Shown here one piece after another: positions 35,083 through 44,639 of a stretch of DNA of 64,000 nt. The notes under the pieces are model-generated. The model saw only the letters and a list, made by a program, of their open reading frames with translations, ran no database searches and was not told the origin of the DNA. The stretch is from contig NZ_JAKNQJ010000001.1 of NCBI RefSeq assembly GCF_022662335.1, positions 730,315 through 794,314 on the forward strand, read 5' to 3'. How positions within the stretch are numbered: position 1 is the stretch's first letter; each line of letters starts with the position of its first letter. Both the position numbers and the translations under genes were made by a program. The DNA comes from Sphingomonas sp. CROZ-RG-20F-R02-07 (GTDB lineage Bacteria > Pseudomonadota > Alphaproteobacteria > Sphingomonadales > Sphingomonadaceae).

Positions 35083-36815
35083 GCCGCCTCGCCCGCGGGC
35101 CTGACGCTCACGACGCGCATCATCCCCGCATGCATGTGATAGAGCATGTGGCAGTGGAACGCCCAGTCGCCCACCGCATCCGCGGTCAGGTCGAAGCTGG
35201 CGGTGCCGCCCGGCTGGACGATAACGGTATGCTTGCGCGGCGCATGGTCGCCCTGTCCCGTCACCAGCTCGAAGAAATGGCCGTGAAGATGGATCGGATG
35301 CGCCATCATCGTATCGTTGACGAGCCGGACGCGGACGCGTTCGCCCAGCACGAACGGCAGCGGCTCCATCGCGTCCGACATCTTCATGCCGTCGAACGAC
35401 CACATATAGCGTTCCATATTGCCCGTCAGATGGACGTCGATCGTCCGCCCCGGCGCGCGCACATCGGGGTTGCGCGCCGCCGCGACGAGGTCGCGATAGG
35501 TGAGCACGCGGTGTCCTGCATCGGCCAGCCCCTGCCCGGGATCGCCGGTGCGGTCGGCCGGCATCGGCGCGATCGTCTGCACGCCGGAATCGCGCGCGAC
35601 CTGCGGCGCGCGCGCGAAGTCACGCATCGACATCGCACCCATCGCCATCGGTGCGGGCGTGGCCGCTGCCGGCATCGCCATGCCCGTCATGGCATGCCCT
35701 TCCGCCATCCCCGCCATGCCCATATCCGCCATGGTCGCGACCGGGCGGCGGCGCAGCGGCGGCACCGCCCCGACCATCCCGGCGCGTGGCGCGAGCGTCG
35801 CGCGCGCTATGCCCGACCGGTCGACGCTCTCGCTCACCAGCGTATAGGCGCGATCGTCCGGCGGAATGACGATCGCGTCATAGGTCTCGGCCACGCCGAT
35901 CTGGAACTCGTCCACGGTGACGGGTTTCACGTCCATCCCGTCGGCCTGCACGATCGTCATCGGCAGGCCCGGGATACGCACGTTGAACGTCGTCATCGAC
36001 GAGGCGTTGACGATCCGCAGCCGCACGCGCTCGCCGCGCGCGAACAGACCCGTCCAATTGTCGCGCGGGCCATGGCCGTTGACGAGATAGGTATAGGCCG
36101 CGCCGGTCACGTCGGCGATGTCGGTCGGGTCCATCCGCATCCGCCCCCAGCGCAACCGTTCCGCAAGCGGCTGGTCGCGCCCGGCGATCAGCCCGTGGAG
36201 CGTCTGCTGCTGATAGTCGTAATAGCCCGGCTGCAGCTTCAGCCGGCGCAGGATCGCCTCGGGCGACTGCGCGCTATGGTCCGACAGGACGATGACGTGC
36301 TCGCGATCATAGGGCGCGGCGTCGGGGGCTGCGGGATCGATCACGATCGGGCCATAGACGCCCAGCTGCTCCTGCAATCCCGAATGGCTGTGATACCAAT
36401 AGGTGCCCGCTTGCTTCACCGGAAACGCATAGGTGAAGCGGGTGTGCGGCGCGATGCCGGGAAACGAGATGCCCGGCACCCCGTCATAGCGCGCCGGCAC
36501 GAGCAGCCCGTGCCAATGGAGCGAACTGTCCTCGTCCAGCCCGTTCGTGACGTGGAGCCGCACGTCCTGCCCCTCGCGCAGCCGGATGAGCGGCCCGGGC
36601 ACCGTGCCGTTGATCCCGATCGCGCGCGTCGCCCGGCCGTCCATCACCAGCGTCTGCCGCGCGATCGTCAGCGCGATGTCGGTGCCCGACACCACCGGCA
36701 GCGGCGCCGCGATCCCCGCCGACACCGGCTGCGCCCAGGCCGGCAGCCACGCCGCCAGCGCCGCCGTGCCCGCAACGCCGCGCAGCACGCTCCGCCGATC
36801 GACGGCGCGGCTCAC
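35079..36815 (-). CDS. copA: Copper resistance multicopper oxidase CopA
   Basis: Periplasmic multicopper oxidase that oxidises Cu(I) and binds excess copper. It is 578 residues with a Tat signal (DRRSVLRGVAGTAALAAWL). Type 2/3 copper ligands are in LHWHGLLVP, HSHSGLQ, HPIHLHGHFFE and HCHMLYHMHAGMM, with type 1 in the last. A Met-rich segment (MADMGMAGMAEGHAMTGMAM) near residue 365 is the usual extra copper-binding region. It starts with GTG inside the preceding stop (GTGA), so it is coupled to the upstream phospholipase D-type gene. Confidence 0.95.
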   Translation of the reverse strand: MSRAVDRRSVLRGVAGTAALAAWLPAWAQPVSAGIAAPLPVVSGTDIALTIARQTLVMDGRATRAIGINGTVPGPLIRLREGQDVRLHVTNGLDEDSSLHWHGLLVPARYDGVPGISFPGIAPHTRFTYAFPVKQAGTYWYHSHSGLQEQLGVYGPIVIDPAAPDAAPYDREHVIVLSDHSAQSPEAILRRLKLQPGYYDYQQQTLHGLIAGRDQPLAERLRWGRMRMDPTDIADVTGAAYTYLVNGHGPRDNWTGLFARGERVRLRIVNASSMTTFNVRIPGLPMTIVQADGMDVKPVTVDEFQIGVAETYDAIVIPPDDRAYTLVSESVDRSGIARATLAPRAGMVGAVPPLRRRPVATMADMGMAGMAEGHAMTGMAMPAAATPAPMAMGAMSMRDFARAPQVARDSGVQTIAPMPADRTGDPGQGLADAGHRVLTYRDLVAAARNPDVRAPGRTIDVHLTGNMERYMWSFDGMKMSDAMEPLPFVLGERVRVRLVNDTMMAHPIHLHGHFFELVTGQGDHAPRKHTVIVQPGGTASFDLTADAVGDWAFHCHMLYHMHAGMMRVVSVRPAGEAA

Positions 36816-38230
36816 GCCCGGCGCCAGCGCCGGAACAACCCCCGTTTCGACAACGCTTCGAACATTTCCTCGGGGCCTTCCGGATCGAGCACCTCATTGT
36901 CGGCCAGCCAGGTCTCGACGCTGCTCAGGTCCGGAATATGGTAGGAGCCGAGCGTCTTGCCGGTGCCGCGCAGATGCTCGATCGCGCCGATCAGCGAGCC
37001 GCGCTCCGCGATCGCGGCGGCGACGGTTGCGCGGTCGGTGCCCAGATGCTCGGCGATCAGGCCGTCGCGGATCGCGGTGACGCAGGCGCGCTGCTCGGGC
37101 GCCTCGACCGCGATCGCCAGATCGCATTCGGTGTCGAGCGCGAGCGAGCGGTTGTTCACGTTAGAGGAGCCGAGCCGCAGCACGCGATCGTCGGCGATCA
37201 GGATCTTGGCGTGGCAATAGATCGGCGCGCCGCCCGCGGTATAGGGATGATACATCCGCAATCGCCCATGCCGGTCGCGCCGGCGCAGCGCCTCCATCAG
37301 CCGCGCGCGCGCGGTGTCCATCGCCACCGGCTCCAGCCACCCTTGCGCATGTTCGGGATTGATGACGACAATCTCGGGCCCGTCCGCCTCGTCCAGCCGC
37401 CGCGCCACCGCCTCGGCCACGCGGCGCGAGGCGAAATACTGGCTCTCGATATACAGATGCCGCTTCGCGCCCGCGATCTGCGCGAGAAACAGCGCTTCGT
37501 TCTCGCGCACCTCGGTCTGGTCCTTCATCCGCGGCACGGTGCGCGCGATCGCCACGTCCACCCCGGTGAAGTCCTTCGCCAGCCCCTCGGGCCAGCAAGG
37601 GCCTGCCGTCGTGACGGCCTCGAGCGTGCCCCCCTTCGCAACGCGCCACCGGTCGCGCGCCAGTTCGCCGAGCGCGGCGGCCACCGGCCCGTTCACCGCG
37701 CTGATCGCGTCGTGCCAGGGCTTGTAGGGCTTGCCGCGCGGCGTCATCCGGCCGGGATCGCCGTCGCGGTGCTCGCGCGTATCCCACCGGTCGCTGGTCA
37801 TGTCGATGCCGCCGCAAAAGGCAAGGCAATCGTCGACGATCACGATCTTCTGGTGATGCGACCCACCCGTCGGGTGATGCCCGTCGAGCCGGGTGTGGAT
37901 CCGTGGATGGCGCATCCATTTCAGCACCGTCAGCACGGTCGTGCCGCGCAGCACGGCCTTCAGCGCCCCGACGTCCCAGCGCAGCAGGAACACTTCGAGA
38001 TCGGGATTGCGCTCCACCAGCCAATAGACGAACTCGCCGATCGTCGCCGGCCCTCCGGACGCCTCGCTGTCGAGCACGATCCGCGCGTCGAAATCCCAGC
38101 CGACCATCATGATCCGGCGCTTGGCGCCCAGCATCGCGCGGCGGGCGTAGCGGAAATAATCCGCGGCATCGACGATCACCGACATGGCGTCGGCCCGTTC
38201 GATCCGCCAGCAATCGCGACCCGGCTGCAT
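36812..38230 (-). CDS. Phospholipase D / cardiolipin synthase-like protein
   Basis: A 472-residue two-domain PLD enzyme. The two HKD motifs are HHQKIVIVDDCLAFCGGID and HAKILIADDRVLRLGSSN, each with the downstream Gly-Gly or Ser-Asn of the family. It lacks membrane helices of ClsA, so it resembles ClsB/ClsC-like or other soluble PLDs. It may make or break phospholipid esters at the membrane. GAGGAGG lies 6 bases upstream of the ATG at 38230. It is first in the operon with copA and copB through 4-base overlaps, and is divergent from dinB. Confidence 0.9.
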   Translation of the reverse strand: MQPGRDCWRIERADAMSVIVDAADYFRYARRAMLGAKRRIMMVGWDFDARIVLDSEASGGPATIGEFVYWLVERNPDLEVFLLRWDVGALKAVLRGTTVLTVLKWMRHPRIHTRLDGHHPTGGSHHQKIVIVDDCLAFCGGIDMTSDRWDTREHRDGDPGRMTPRGKPYKPWHDAISAVNGPVAAALGELARDRWRVAKGGTLEAVTTAGPCWPEGLAKDFTGVDVAIARTVPRMKDQTEVRENEALFLAQIAGAKRHLYIESQYFASRRVAEAVARRLDEADGPEIVVINPEHAQGWLEPVAMDTARARLMEALRRRDRHGRLRMYHPYTAGGAPIYCHAKILIADDRVLRLGSSNVNNRSLALDTECDLAIAVEAPEQRACVTAIRDGLIAEHLGTDRATVAAAIAERGSLIGAIEHLRGTGKTLGSYHIPDLSSVETWLADNEVLDPEGPEEMFEALSKRGLFRRWRRA

Positions 38231-38327
38231 GTTCCCTCCTCGGCTGTCGGCCGGCCCATGTCGGCTTGCGCGGGCAAAGGCAAACCGATTGCCGCCCGCG
38301 CCGCCCCGCCGGCCGCACGGCGCGCAC

Positions 38328-38342
38328 GAACGAAAGCGGAAC
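38328..38342 (-). promoter_or_regulatory. LexA (SOS) box upstream of dinB
   Basis: The plus strand reads GAACGAAAGCGGAAC, whose complement is GTTC-CGCTTTC-GTTC, an exact match to the alphaproteobacterial LexA site GTTC-N7-GTTC. It ends 41 bases before the dinB ATG and is also 97 bases upstream of the divergent PLD gene. Confidence 0.85.
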
Positions 38343-38383
38343 ACTTTCCCTTTGCCCGGTATTTCTTTAAGGCTGTCAGCCGG

Positions 38384-39466
38384 ATGGCCGACGATGCCCC
38401 TTTCCCGCCGCGCAAGATCATCCATGTCGACATGGACGCCTTCTACGCGAGCGTGGAGCAGCGCGACGATCCGGGCCTGCGCGGTCGCCCGGTCGCGGTG
38501 GGCGGATCGCGCGCGCGGGGCGTGGTGGCGGCCGCGAGCTACGAGGCGCGTGCCTTCGGCGTGCGATCGGCGATGCCCTCGGTCACCGCGATCCGGCGCT
38601 GCCCCGATCTCGTCTTCGTCTCGCCGCGCTTTGACGTGTATCGCGGCATCTCGCAACAGATCCGCGCCATCTTCGCCGACTATACCGCGCTGATCGAGCC
38701 ACTGTCGCTCGACGAGGCCTATCTCGACGTGAGCGAGGACGTGCGCGGCCTGGGCTCGGCGCGCGCCATCGCCGACGAGATCCGCGCGCGCATCAAGGGC
38801 GATACGGGGCTCACCGCTTCCGCCGGGGTCAGCTACAACAAGTTCATCGCCAAGCTCGCCTCGGACCAGAACAAGCCCGACGGCATCTGCGTCATCCCGC
38901 CCGCCAAGGGTGCCGCCTTCGTCGCCTCGCTGCCGGTGAAACGCTTCCACGGCGTCGGCCCGGTCACCGCCAAGCGCATGGAGACGCTCGGCATCCTGAC
39001 CGGCGCGGACCTGCGCGATCGTCCGCTCGCCTTTCTCCAGGCGCATTTCGGCAGCTATGCCGATTATCTGTACGGCGCGGCGCGCGGGCAGGACGATCGC
39101 CCGGTGCGCGCCGACCGGCCGAGCAAATCGGTGGGCGCCGAGCGCACCTTCGAGACCAACCTCACCGATCCCGCCGATCTCGACGCGGGGCTCGCGCGCG
39201 TGGCGGAGGCGGCATGGGTGCGGATCGCGCGGGCGGGCACGCTCGGGCGCACCGTCACGCTGAAGCTGCGCCACGCCGATTTCCGCACGATCACGCGTGC
39301 GCGGTCGCTGGCCGAGCCGGTCTGCGATCAGGCCCGGTTCCTGGCCATCGGCCGCGCGCTGCTGGCCGCGCAACTGCCCGTGGCGGACGGCGTCCGGCTG
39401 CTCGGCCTCACCCTGTCGGGGATCGTCGACGAGGCACCGGAGGTGCAGCCCAGCCTGCCGCTTTGA
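38384..39466 (+). CDS. dinB: DNA polymerase IV (DinB)
   Basis: Y-family translesion DNA polymerase, 360 residues. Catalytic motifs are IIHVDMDAFYASVEQRDDP and SLDEAYLDVS, with the little-finger domain starting at SKSVGAERTFETNL. The steric region AASYEARAFGVRSAMPS is typical. The ATG at 38384 is the family start; an upstream frame of hundreds of codons on the same strand is antisense to the PLD gene and not coding. An SOS box at 38328-38342 indicates LexA control. Confidence 0.96.
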   Translation: MADDAPFPPRKIIHVDMDAFYASVEQRDDPGLRGRPVAVGGSRARGVVAAASYEARAFGVRSAMPSVTAIRRCPDLVFVSPRFDVYRGISQQIRAIFADYTALIEPLSLDEAYLDVSEDVRGLGSARAIADEIRARIKGDTGLTASAGVSYNKFIAKLASDQNKPDGICVIPPAKGAAFVASLPVKRFHGVGPVTAKRMETLGILTGADLRDRPLAFLQAHFGSYADYLYGAARGQDDRPVRADRPSKSVGAERTFETNLTDPADLDAGLARVAEAAWVRIARAGTLGRTVTLKLRHADFRTITRARSLAEPVCDQARFLAIGRALLAAQLPVADGVRLLGLTLSGIVDEAPEVQPSLPL

Positions 39467-39535
39467 TCCGCGCATCGCCATGGACGGATTTTAACCTTTG
39501 GTTTACCACGTTCCCGGGCATTCAACGGGCGGGGC

Positions 39536-40663
39536 ATGACGATCGAACCCTGGTTCATCGCAGCGATGGTGGCAAGTCTTGCAGGGTACGGCGTCTATAT
39601 CGTCGGGCTGACGCGGCATCTCGTCGAGCCGAACCGCGCCTCCTGGCTGATCTGGAGCGCGGCGACGGGCGTCGAGGCCGCGACCTATGCCGCGGTCAAC
39701 CCCGGCGCGCCGCAGGCCTGGGTGTTCGGCCTGTCAGCGCTCGCCTGCGTGACGGTCACGCTGTCGATGTGGGGGCGCTCGCGCTGGCGCCGGCCGACGC
39801 CGGTCGAGGGGCTGTGCATGACGGCCGCCCTGTCGGCGATCCTGCTGTGGCTCGTCTTTCGCGAGGCGTTCTGGGCGCATATGCTCGTCGTCGCGGCGGT
39901 GCCGATCAGTTTCTGGCCGACCTGGGAAAGCGTGTGGGCGGATCGCGCGCGCGAACGCTCGCCCGCTTGGGGGCTGTGGACGCTGGGCGATCTGGCCACC
40001 CTGCTCGTGGCGACTCACGGCCATGGGTCTGGCCTTGGCGAATATAGCTATATCCTGGTCGAGCTGCTCTGCCATGCGAGCGTGTGGCTGATGGTGGGCC
40101 TCGGCACCCTCAACCCGGTGCGCGCCTTCGGCTATCGCGACGGGCGGCTGCGCGTGCTCGACGCGATGGAGCGTGGCAATCCCTTCGCGGTGCGCGAGAC
40201 GCATCTCGGCAAGGCCGTCTACGCGGTGCAGGGGCTGGCCGAGGGCGAGACGATCGTCCGCTTCGGTGGCCGGCAGGTGGCGGCCGCGCGGCTGCCGGGC
40301 GGGGTCAGCGGCGCGGACGACCGCTTCGTCCAGGTCGCGCCCGATCGCTATCTAGGGCCATCGGGCCGGATCGACGATCTCATCAACCATAGCTGCGCAC
40401 CCAATGCCGGTGTGCGCTTCACGCCGGCGGGCGTGGTGCTGGTCGCGATCCGCGCGATCCCGGCCGGCGAGGAGATCGTCTGGGATTATTCGACGACGCT
40501 GCAGAATTCGCACTGGCAGATGGAATGCCGCTGCGGCGCGCCCGAATGCCGCGGCACGATCGGCGACTTCGCCACGCTTCCGCCCGAACGCCAGGCCTGG
40601 TTCCGCGAGCGCGACCTGGTGGCGCCCTATCTGCGTGAACCGGCGCGGGAGAAGGCTGCCTAG
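39536..40663 (+). CDS. Membrane protein with C-terminal SET domain
   Basis: A 375-residue fusion. The N-terminal 190 residues hold about six hydrophobic segments (for example VASLAGYGVYIVGL, AWVFGLSALACVTVTLSMWG, SYILVELLCHASVWLMVGLG). Residues 214-345 form a SET lysine-methyltransferase domain: LINHSCAPNAGV (282-293), GEEIVWDYSTT (311-321) and a post-SET CRCGAPECRG with Cys331, Cys333 and Cys338, likely binding zinc. SET domains use S-adenosylmethionine; the target protein is unknown. Such a membrane-fused SET protein is unusual in bacteria. No coupling to dinB is evident (69-base gap). Confidence 0.85.
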   Translation: MTIEPWFIAAMVASLAGYGVYIVGLTRHLVEPNRASWLIWSAATGVEAATYAAVNPGAPQAWVFGLSALACVTVTLSMWGRSRWRRPTPVEGLCMTAALSAILLWLVFREAFWAHMLVVAAVPISFWPTWESVWADRARERSPAWGLWTLGDLATLLVATHGHGSGLGEYSYILVELLCHASVWLMVGLGTLNPVRAFGYRDGRLRVLDAMERGNPFAVRETHLGKAVYAVQGLAEGETIVRFGGRQVAAARLPGGVSGADDRFVQVAPDRYLGPSGRIDDLINHSCAPNAGVRFTPAGVVLVAIRAIPAGEEIVWDYSTTLQNSHWQMECRCGAPECRGTIGDFATLPPERQAWFRERDLVAPYLREPAREKAA

Positions 40664-40683
40664 CCTATCGTTTCCTTGCTCCG

Positions 40684-40791
40684 TTCGCCCTGAGCTTGTC
40701 GAAGCCTGTCCTGAGCTCCGCCGAAGGGGGCCTGTGCCGCATGGCGACGGCTCGACTGGGGAGAGCGTGCTTCGACAAGCTCGGCACGAAC
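40684..40791. repeat. Dispersed palindromic repeat, copy B
   Basis: It has the same 14-bp inverted arms as copy A: GAGCTTGTCGAAGC in 40684-40705 and GCTTCGACAAGCTC in 40769-40791, with a longer, different middle. It lies between the convergent ends of the SET-domain gene and the histidine kinase gene. Confidence 0.85.
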
Positions 40792-40840
40792 GGAGTGGGA
40801 CACTGGAACGAACGTCATCCGCTCCGGACGTCACGTCCGG

Positions 40841-42697
40841 CTATGCCGCGACCGCCAGCTCTGCGGGCCGCTTCAGCGTCAGGATCGCCACCGCACCACA
40901 GCCGCGGCCCTCGCTTTCGAGGCGCAGCGATCCCTCCATCGCGTTCATGGCATTGGCGCACCAGTGGAGCCCCAGCCCGCCCGATTTGTGCGCCCGCGTG
41001 GAAAAGCCGCGCTGGAACAAGGTCGCCCCCGTTTCCGCATCGAAGCCCTCGCCGTCGTCCCGAATCGCGATCGTCACATGCTCGGCCGTCTCGGTGACGG
41101 AGACGGCGATCGATCCGCTGCCCGTGCCGCGTGCGGCGATCGCCTCGGCGGCATTGCCGAACAGATTGCCGATCACCTGGCTGAGAATCACGCGCGCGGC
41201 GAGCGCGCGGTGGAAGCCGGAGGGGAAGCTGAACGCGATCGAGGCCTGCGGGGCATAGCGCGCGATCGTGGCGTTGCGCGCGACGATCTCGGTCACGTCG
41301 CACACTTCCAGCGCGGGGCGTTCGTGCGCGTGTGCCTGTTGCTGGCCGATGATCTCGAGCACATGCGCCATCGCCTCGCGCCCCACCCGAAGCTCGCTGC
41401 GCGTCGCCTCGCGGCTGCTGTCGTCGGCTTCGAACGCGGCGGCGACGAAGGCGACGAGCTTCTGCCGGCGCGGCGCGGGCAGATCGTCGCGCGCCAGTTC
41501 GCCGATCGCGCGCGCGATCGTGGCGCGGTCGATCGGCGGCGCCTGGCCGACGCCCTGGCTCAGGATGGTGCTGATCGGGTTCAGCGCGTTGCGGACGTTG
41601 TGCATCACCGCAACCGCGCTTTCGCTGCGGCCGAGCGCGAAGGATTGCACCTCCACCTGCTCGCGCAGATCCTTCAACTGGCGCAGCATCGCGTTGAAGC
41701 TGCGGCCGAGCGAGCCGATCTCGTCGCGACGATCCTCCTCCTCCAGCATGCTCATCGAGCCCGAGGCGCGCACCCGCTGCATATGGCTCTCGACGCGGTG
41801 GAGCGGGCGCAGCACCAGCCGGCCGATCATCCGCCGCAGCACGATCAGCACGATCAGCAGCAGCAGCGTCGATCCCGCGACCGCGAGCATCAGCATGCGC
41901 CGCCCGAGCAGCGAGATGTCGCGCGGCACGCTGAAACGCGCGCTGGCCACCGCATGGCCGTCGGCACCACGGATCGGCACCGCGATGCCCATCGTCACGT
42001 GGCCAGGCGTGGTCACCTCCCGGTCGGCGATCGCGGGATCGATCCGCGCGCCCAGCTGGAGCAGTTCGGACAGGCGCCGCGACGTGATCGTGCGCGCCAT
42101 CAGCACATAGCCGCGCGGGATTCCGGTGCCGTCGGACCGGCGCACCTGCGCCACGCCGATCGCCGCCACCTCGGGCCCCAGCCGCGCATAGAAGCGCCCG
42201 GAATTGCTGTGCCCGATCGCGCGTGCGAGCGAGACGCGGCGGGTGACCGCGATGAGCGCATCGCGCATCGCCGGCTGGCCCGCACCGCCCTGCCCCAGCC
42301 AGCGCGCGATCACCACGCGGCCGTCGGGCGCGACATAGGCCATGCCCTGCACGCCCAGATTGGTCATCGCGAGCGGGGAGAAGCTGTCGCGTTCGAACTT
42401 GGCGGTCGGATGCGCCATGTAGAGATAGCTGTCGTTCCAGTCGCCATAGTCGCGCACCGCGCTCTCGGCCTTGGAGGCATATTCGGCGAGCGCCGCGCGC
42501 GTGCGCTCGACATGGCCCGCGATCGCCTTGGCCTCCAGCTGGTCGAAGCTGGGCGTGATGACGGCGGCGAGCATCAGCGTGATGCCCACCGCGCCGGCGA
42601 TGCCGACGCCGGTCATGAACAGGACGAGCTTCGCGCCGAGCGAAGCCGGGCTGCGAATCAGGCGGCCCGCGCGCGCCGACCGGCCGGGCATCCGCAT
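40841..42697 (-). CDS. Membrane sensor histidine kinase with CHASE4-like sensor
   Basis: A 618-residue kinase. Membrane helix 1 is at about 22-45; residues 60-260 form a periplasmic CHASE4-like domain (VRDYGDWNDSYLYM, YVAPDGRVV). Membrane helix 2 is at 268-287, followed by HAMP. Phospho-His366 lies in the atypical H box VMHNVRNALNP, closer to the HisKA variants with HxxxNxL. The ATPase has IGNLFGNAAEAI, DDGEGFD and GGLGLHWCAN. It starts at 42697, overlapping the stop of the REC-GGDEF-EAL gene (TGATG), so it is translated after that gene. The input signal is unknown. Confidence 0.9.
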   Translation of the reverse strand: MRMPGRSARAGRLIRSPASLGAKLVLFMTGVGIAGAVGITLMLAAVITPSFDQLEAKAIAGHVERTRAALAEYASKAESAVRDYGDWNDSYLYMAHPTAKFERDSFSPLAMTNLGVQGMAYVAPDGRVVIARWLGQGGAGQPAMRDALIAVTRRVSLARAIGHSNSGRFYARLGPEVAAIGVAQVRRSDGTGIPRGYVLMARTITSRRLSELLQLGARIDPAIADREVTTPGHVTMGIAVPIRGADGHAVASARFSVPRDISLLGRRMLMLAVAGSTLLLLIVLIVLRRMIGRLVLRPLHRVESHMQRVRASGSMSMLEEEDRRDEIGSLGRSFNAMLRQLKDLREQVEVQSFALGRSESAVAVMHNVRNALNPISTILSQGVGQAPPIDRATIARAIGELARDDLPAPRRQKLVAFVAAAFEADDSSREATRSELRVGREAMAHVLEIIGQQQAHAHERPALEVCDVTEIVARNATIARYAPQASIAFSFPSGFHRALAARVILSQVIGNLFGNAAEAIAARGTGSGSIAVSVTETAEHVTIAIRDDGEGFDAETGATLFQRGFSTRAHKSGGLGLHWCANAMNAMEGSLRLESEGRGCGAVAILTLKRPAELAVAA

Positions 42698-44574
42698 CAA
42701 CCCAGCGTTCCGGTGCCCGGTTCGTCGCCGCGATCGTCCGCGCCGCCGAGGAAGCGCTGGAGCGCGAGTTCGCACGCGATGTCGGGTGCCACCGGCCGCG
42801 AGAAGAAATAGCCCTGGAGATGGCTGGCACCCGCAATCCGCAGCGCCTGGACCTGCGCCTCGGTCTCCACGCCCTCGGCGATCACCTCCAGCCCCAGCGC
42901 GCGGCCGAGATGAATGATCGAATGGACGATCGCCGCGCTTTCGCGCTCGCGGCCCATGCCGTCGATGAAGCTGCGATCGATCTTGAGCGAATCGAGCGCG
43001 AACTTGCGGATATTGTAGAGCGAGGAATAGCCGGTGCCGAAATCGTCGAGCGCGATGCGGAAGCCCATCTGGCGCAGCTTGTAGAGCGTCTCGGCAGCGC
43101 GTTCGGCATCGTCGAAGATCGCCGTCTCGGTGATCTCGATCTGAACGCGCGATGGCACGGCGCCGGCGCGCTGCACGCTTTCCATGATATGGCCGACGAA
43201 ATTGTGGCGGCGGAACTGGCGCGGCGAGAAGTTCACCGAGACATATTGATCGGGCCAGCGCTTCAGCACCGCCAGCGCCTCGTCGAGGATCCAGTCGCCG
43301 AGTTCGTGGATGACGTTCGATTCCTCGGCGATCGGGATGAACGTCGCCGGGCTGATCGGGCCATATTCGGGGGTGTTCCAGCGCACGAGCGCCTCGAAAC
43401 CCATGACCTGGATCGCGTCGCGCGAGACGATCGGCTGATAGACGAGGCTCAGCTCGCCCCGTGCGATCGCCTGGCCCAGCCCGTGCTCGACGCGGCGGCG
43501 AAAGCGGATGCCCTCGTCCATGCTTTCGTCGAACAGGCGGGTGACGCCGCGCCCGGCGCGCTTGGCATCGTTGAGCGCGAGATCCGCGCGGCGCATCGCG
43601 TCGATCGGGTCGCACCCCGCGCCGTCGATCACGACGAGGCCGGCGGACGCGCCGCTCTGCACCGAATTGCCGAACACCTGATGCGTGCCGGTGCAGGCCA
43701 ACACGATCCGGTCGCACGCCATCACCGCGGCCTCTTCGCCCGGCGTGTCGAACAGGATGCCGAATTCGTCGCCGCCGAGCCGCGCGACGATCGCGCCCTC
43801 GGGCGCCGACGCCTGCAGGATCGCGCACACGTCGCGGATCAGCGCATCGCCGGCCAGATGGCCGAGCGTGTCGTTCACGAGCTTGAACCGGTCGAGATCG
43901 ACCATCGCAGTCGCATAGGGGCCGTCGCGCTTCACCCGATCGCCGAGCGCGCGGAGAAAGGCGAGGCGGTTGGGCGCGTCGGTCAGCGAATCATGCGTCG
44001 CCATATGGATCGCGCGGCTCTCGTTCGCGGCGAGTTCGAGGCTTTGCTCCTCCAGCAGCGCGACCTGCGCGCCGAGCATGCGGCGTGCGGTCGCCAGTTC
44101 GCGATCGACCTCCCACCTTTTGCCGAGCGCGGTCGCGGTCTGCACGATCTCGGCCACTTCGAAGGGCTTGGCGATATAGAAGATCTTGTCGGGCGGCCCG
44201 GCCACCTTGCTGATCTCGATCGGCGAGAAATCGGAATAGCCGGTGACGATCACCAGGTTTATCTCGGGATCGAGCGCGCGGATGCGGCGCGCAGTCTCGC
44301 GGCCGTCGATGCCGGGGGGCATGCGCACGTCGATGAACGCCACGGGATAGGGCGTGCCGGCCGCCAGCGCCGCCTCCACCGCGGCGATCGCGTCCAGGCC
44401 CTGGTGGCAGTGGGTCAGATCGAATTCCGGCCCGTCCGGCTCGGCATCGTCGTCGTCCCCGAACAATTCGGCCGCCATCGCCGACAGCGCGGCGCCCTCT
44501 GCGGCGCGCGGCGCGAGGCTGCGCGCATAGCTGTCATGCATCGCGGGTTCGTCGTCGACGATCAGAATGCGCAT
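42697..44574 (-). CDS. Response regulator with GGDEF and EAL domains
   Basis: A 625-residue cyclic-di-GMP enzyme with three domains. The receiver (1-145) has DDEP and phospho-Asp82 in FIDVRMPPGID. GGDEF (190-350) is intact at 267-271, with no RxxD inhibitory site just upstream. EAL (365-610) has FEALVRW, the loop DDFGTGYSSL and the EVIAEGVE motif intact. It could both make and break c-di-GMP, with the receiver taking phosphate from the kinase encoded by the overlapping downstream gene. Cytosolic. Confidence 0.94.
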   Translation of the reverse strand: MRILIVDDEPAMHDSYARSLAPRAAEGAALSAMAAELFGDDDDAEPDGPEFDLTHCHQGLDAIAAVEAALAAGTPYPVAFIDVRMPPGIDGRETARRIRALDPEINLVIVTGYSDFSPIEISKVAGPPDKIFYIAKPFEVAEIVQTATALGKRWEVDRELATARRMLGAQVALLEEQSLELAANESRAIHMATHDSLTDAPNRLAFLRALGDRVKRDGPYATAMVDLDRFKLVNDTLGHLAGDALIRDVCAILQASAPEGAIVARLGGDEFGILFDTPGEEAAVMACDRIVLACTGTHQVFGNSVQSGASAGLVVIDGAGCDPIDAMRRADLALNDAKRAGRGVTRLFDESMDEGIRFRRRVEHGLGQAIARGELSLVYQPIVSRDAIQVMGFEALVRWNTPEYGPISPATFIPIAEESNVIHELGDWILDEALAVLKRWPDQYVSVNFSPRQFRRHNFVGHIMESVQRAGAVPSRVQIEITETAIFDDAERAAETLYKLRQMGFRIALDDFGTGYSSLYNIRKFALDSLKIDRSFIDGMGRERESAAIVHSIIHLGRALGLEVIAEGVETEAQVQALRIAGASHLQGYFFSRPVAPDIACELALQRFLGGADDRGDEPGTGTLG

Positions 44575-44639
44575 GCGGTCATCGTCCTTCCGCAGCCGGG
44601 ATCGCTGCGCCTTGGTCGGACGGTGGTAGCCAGGCGCGG

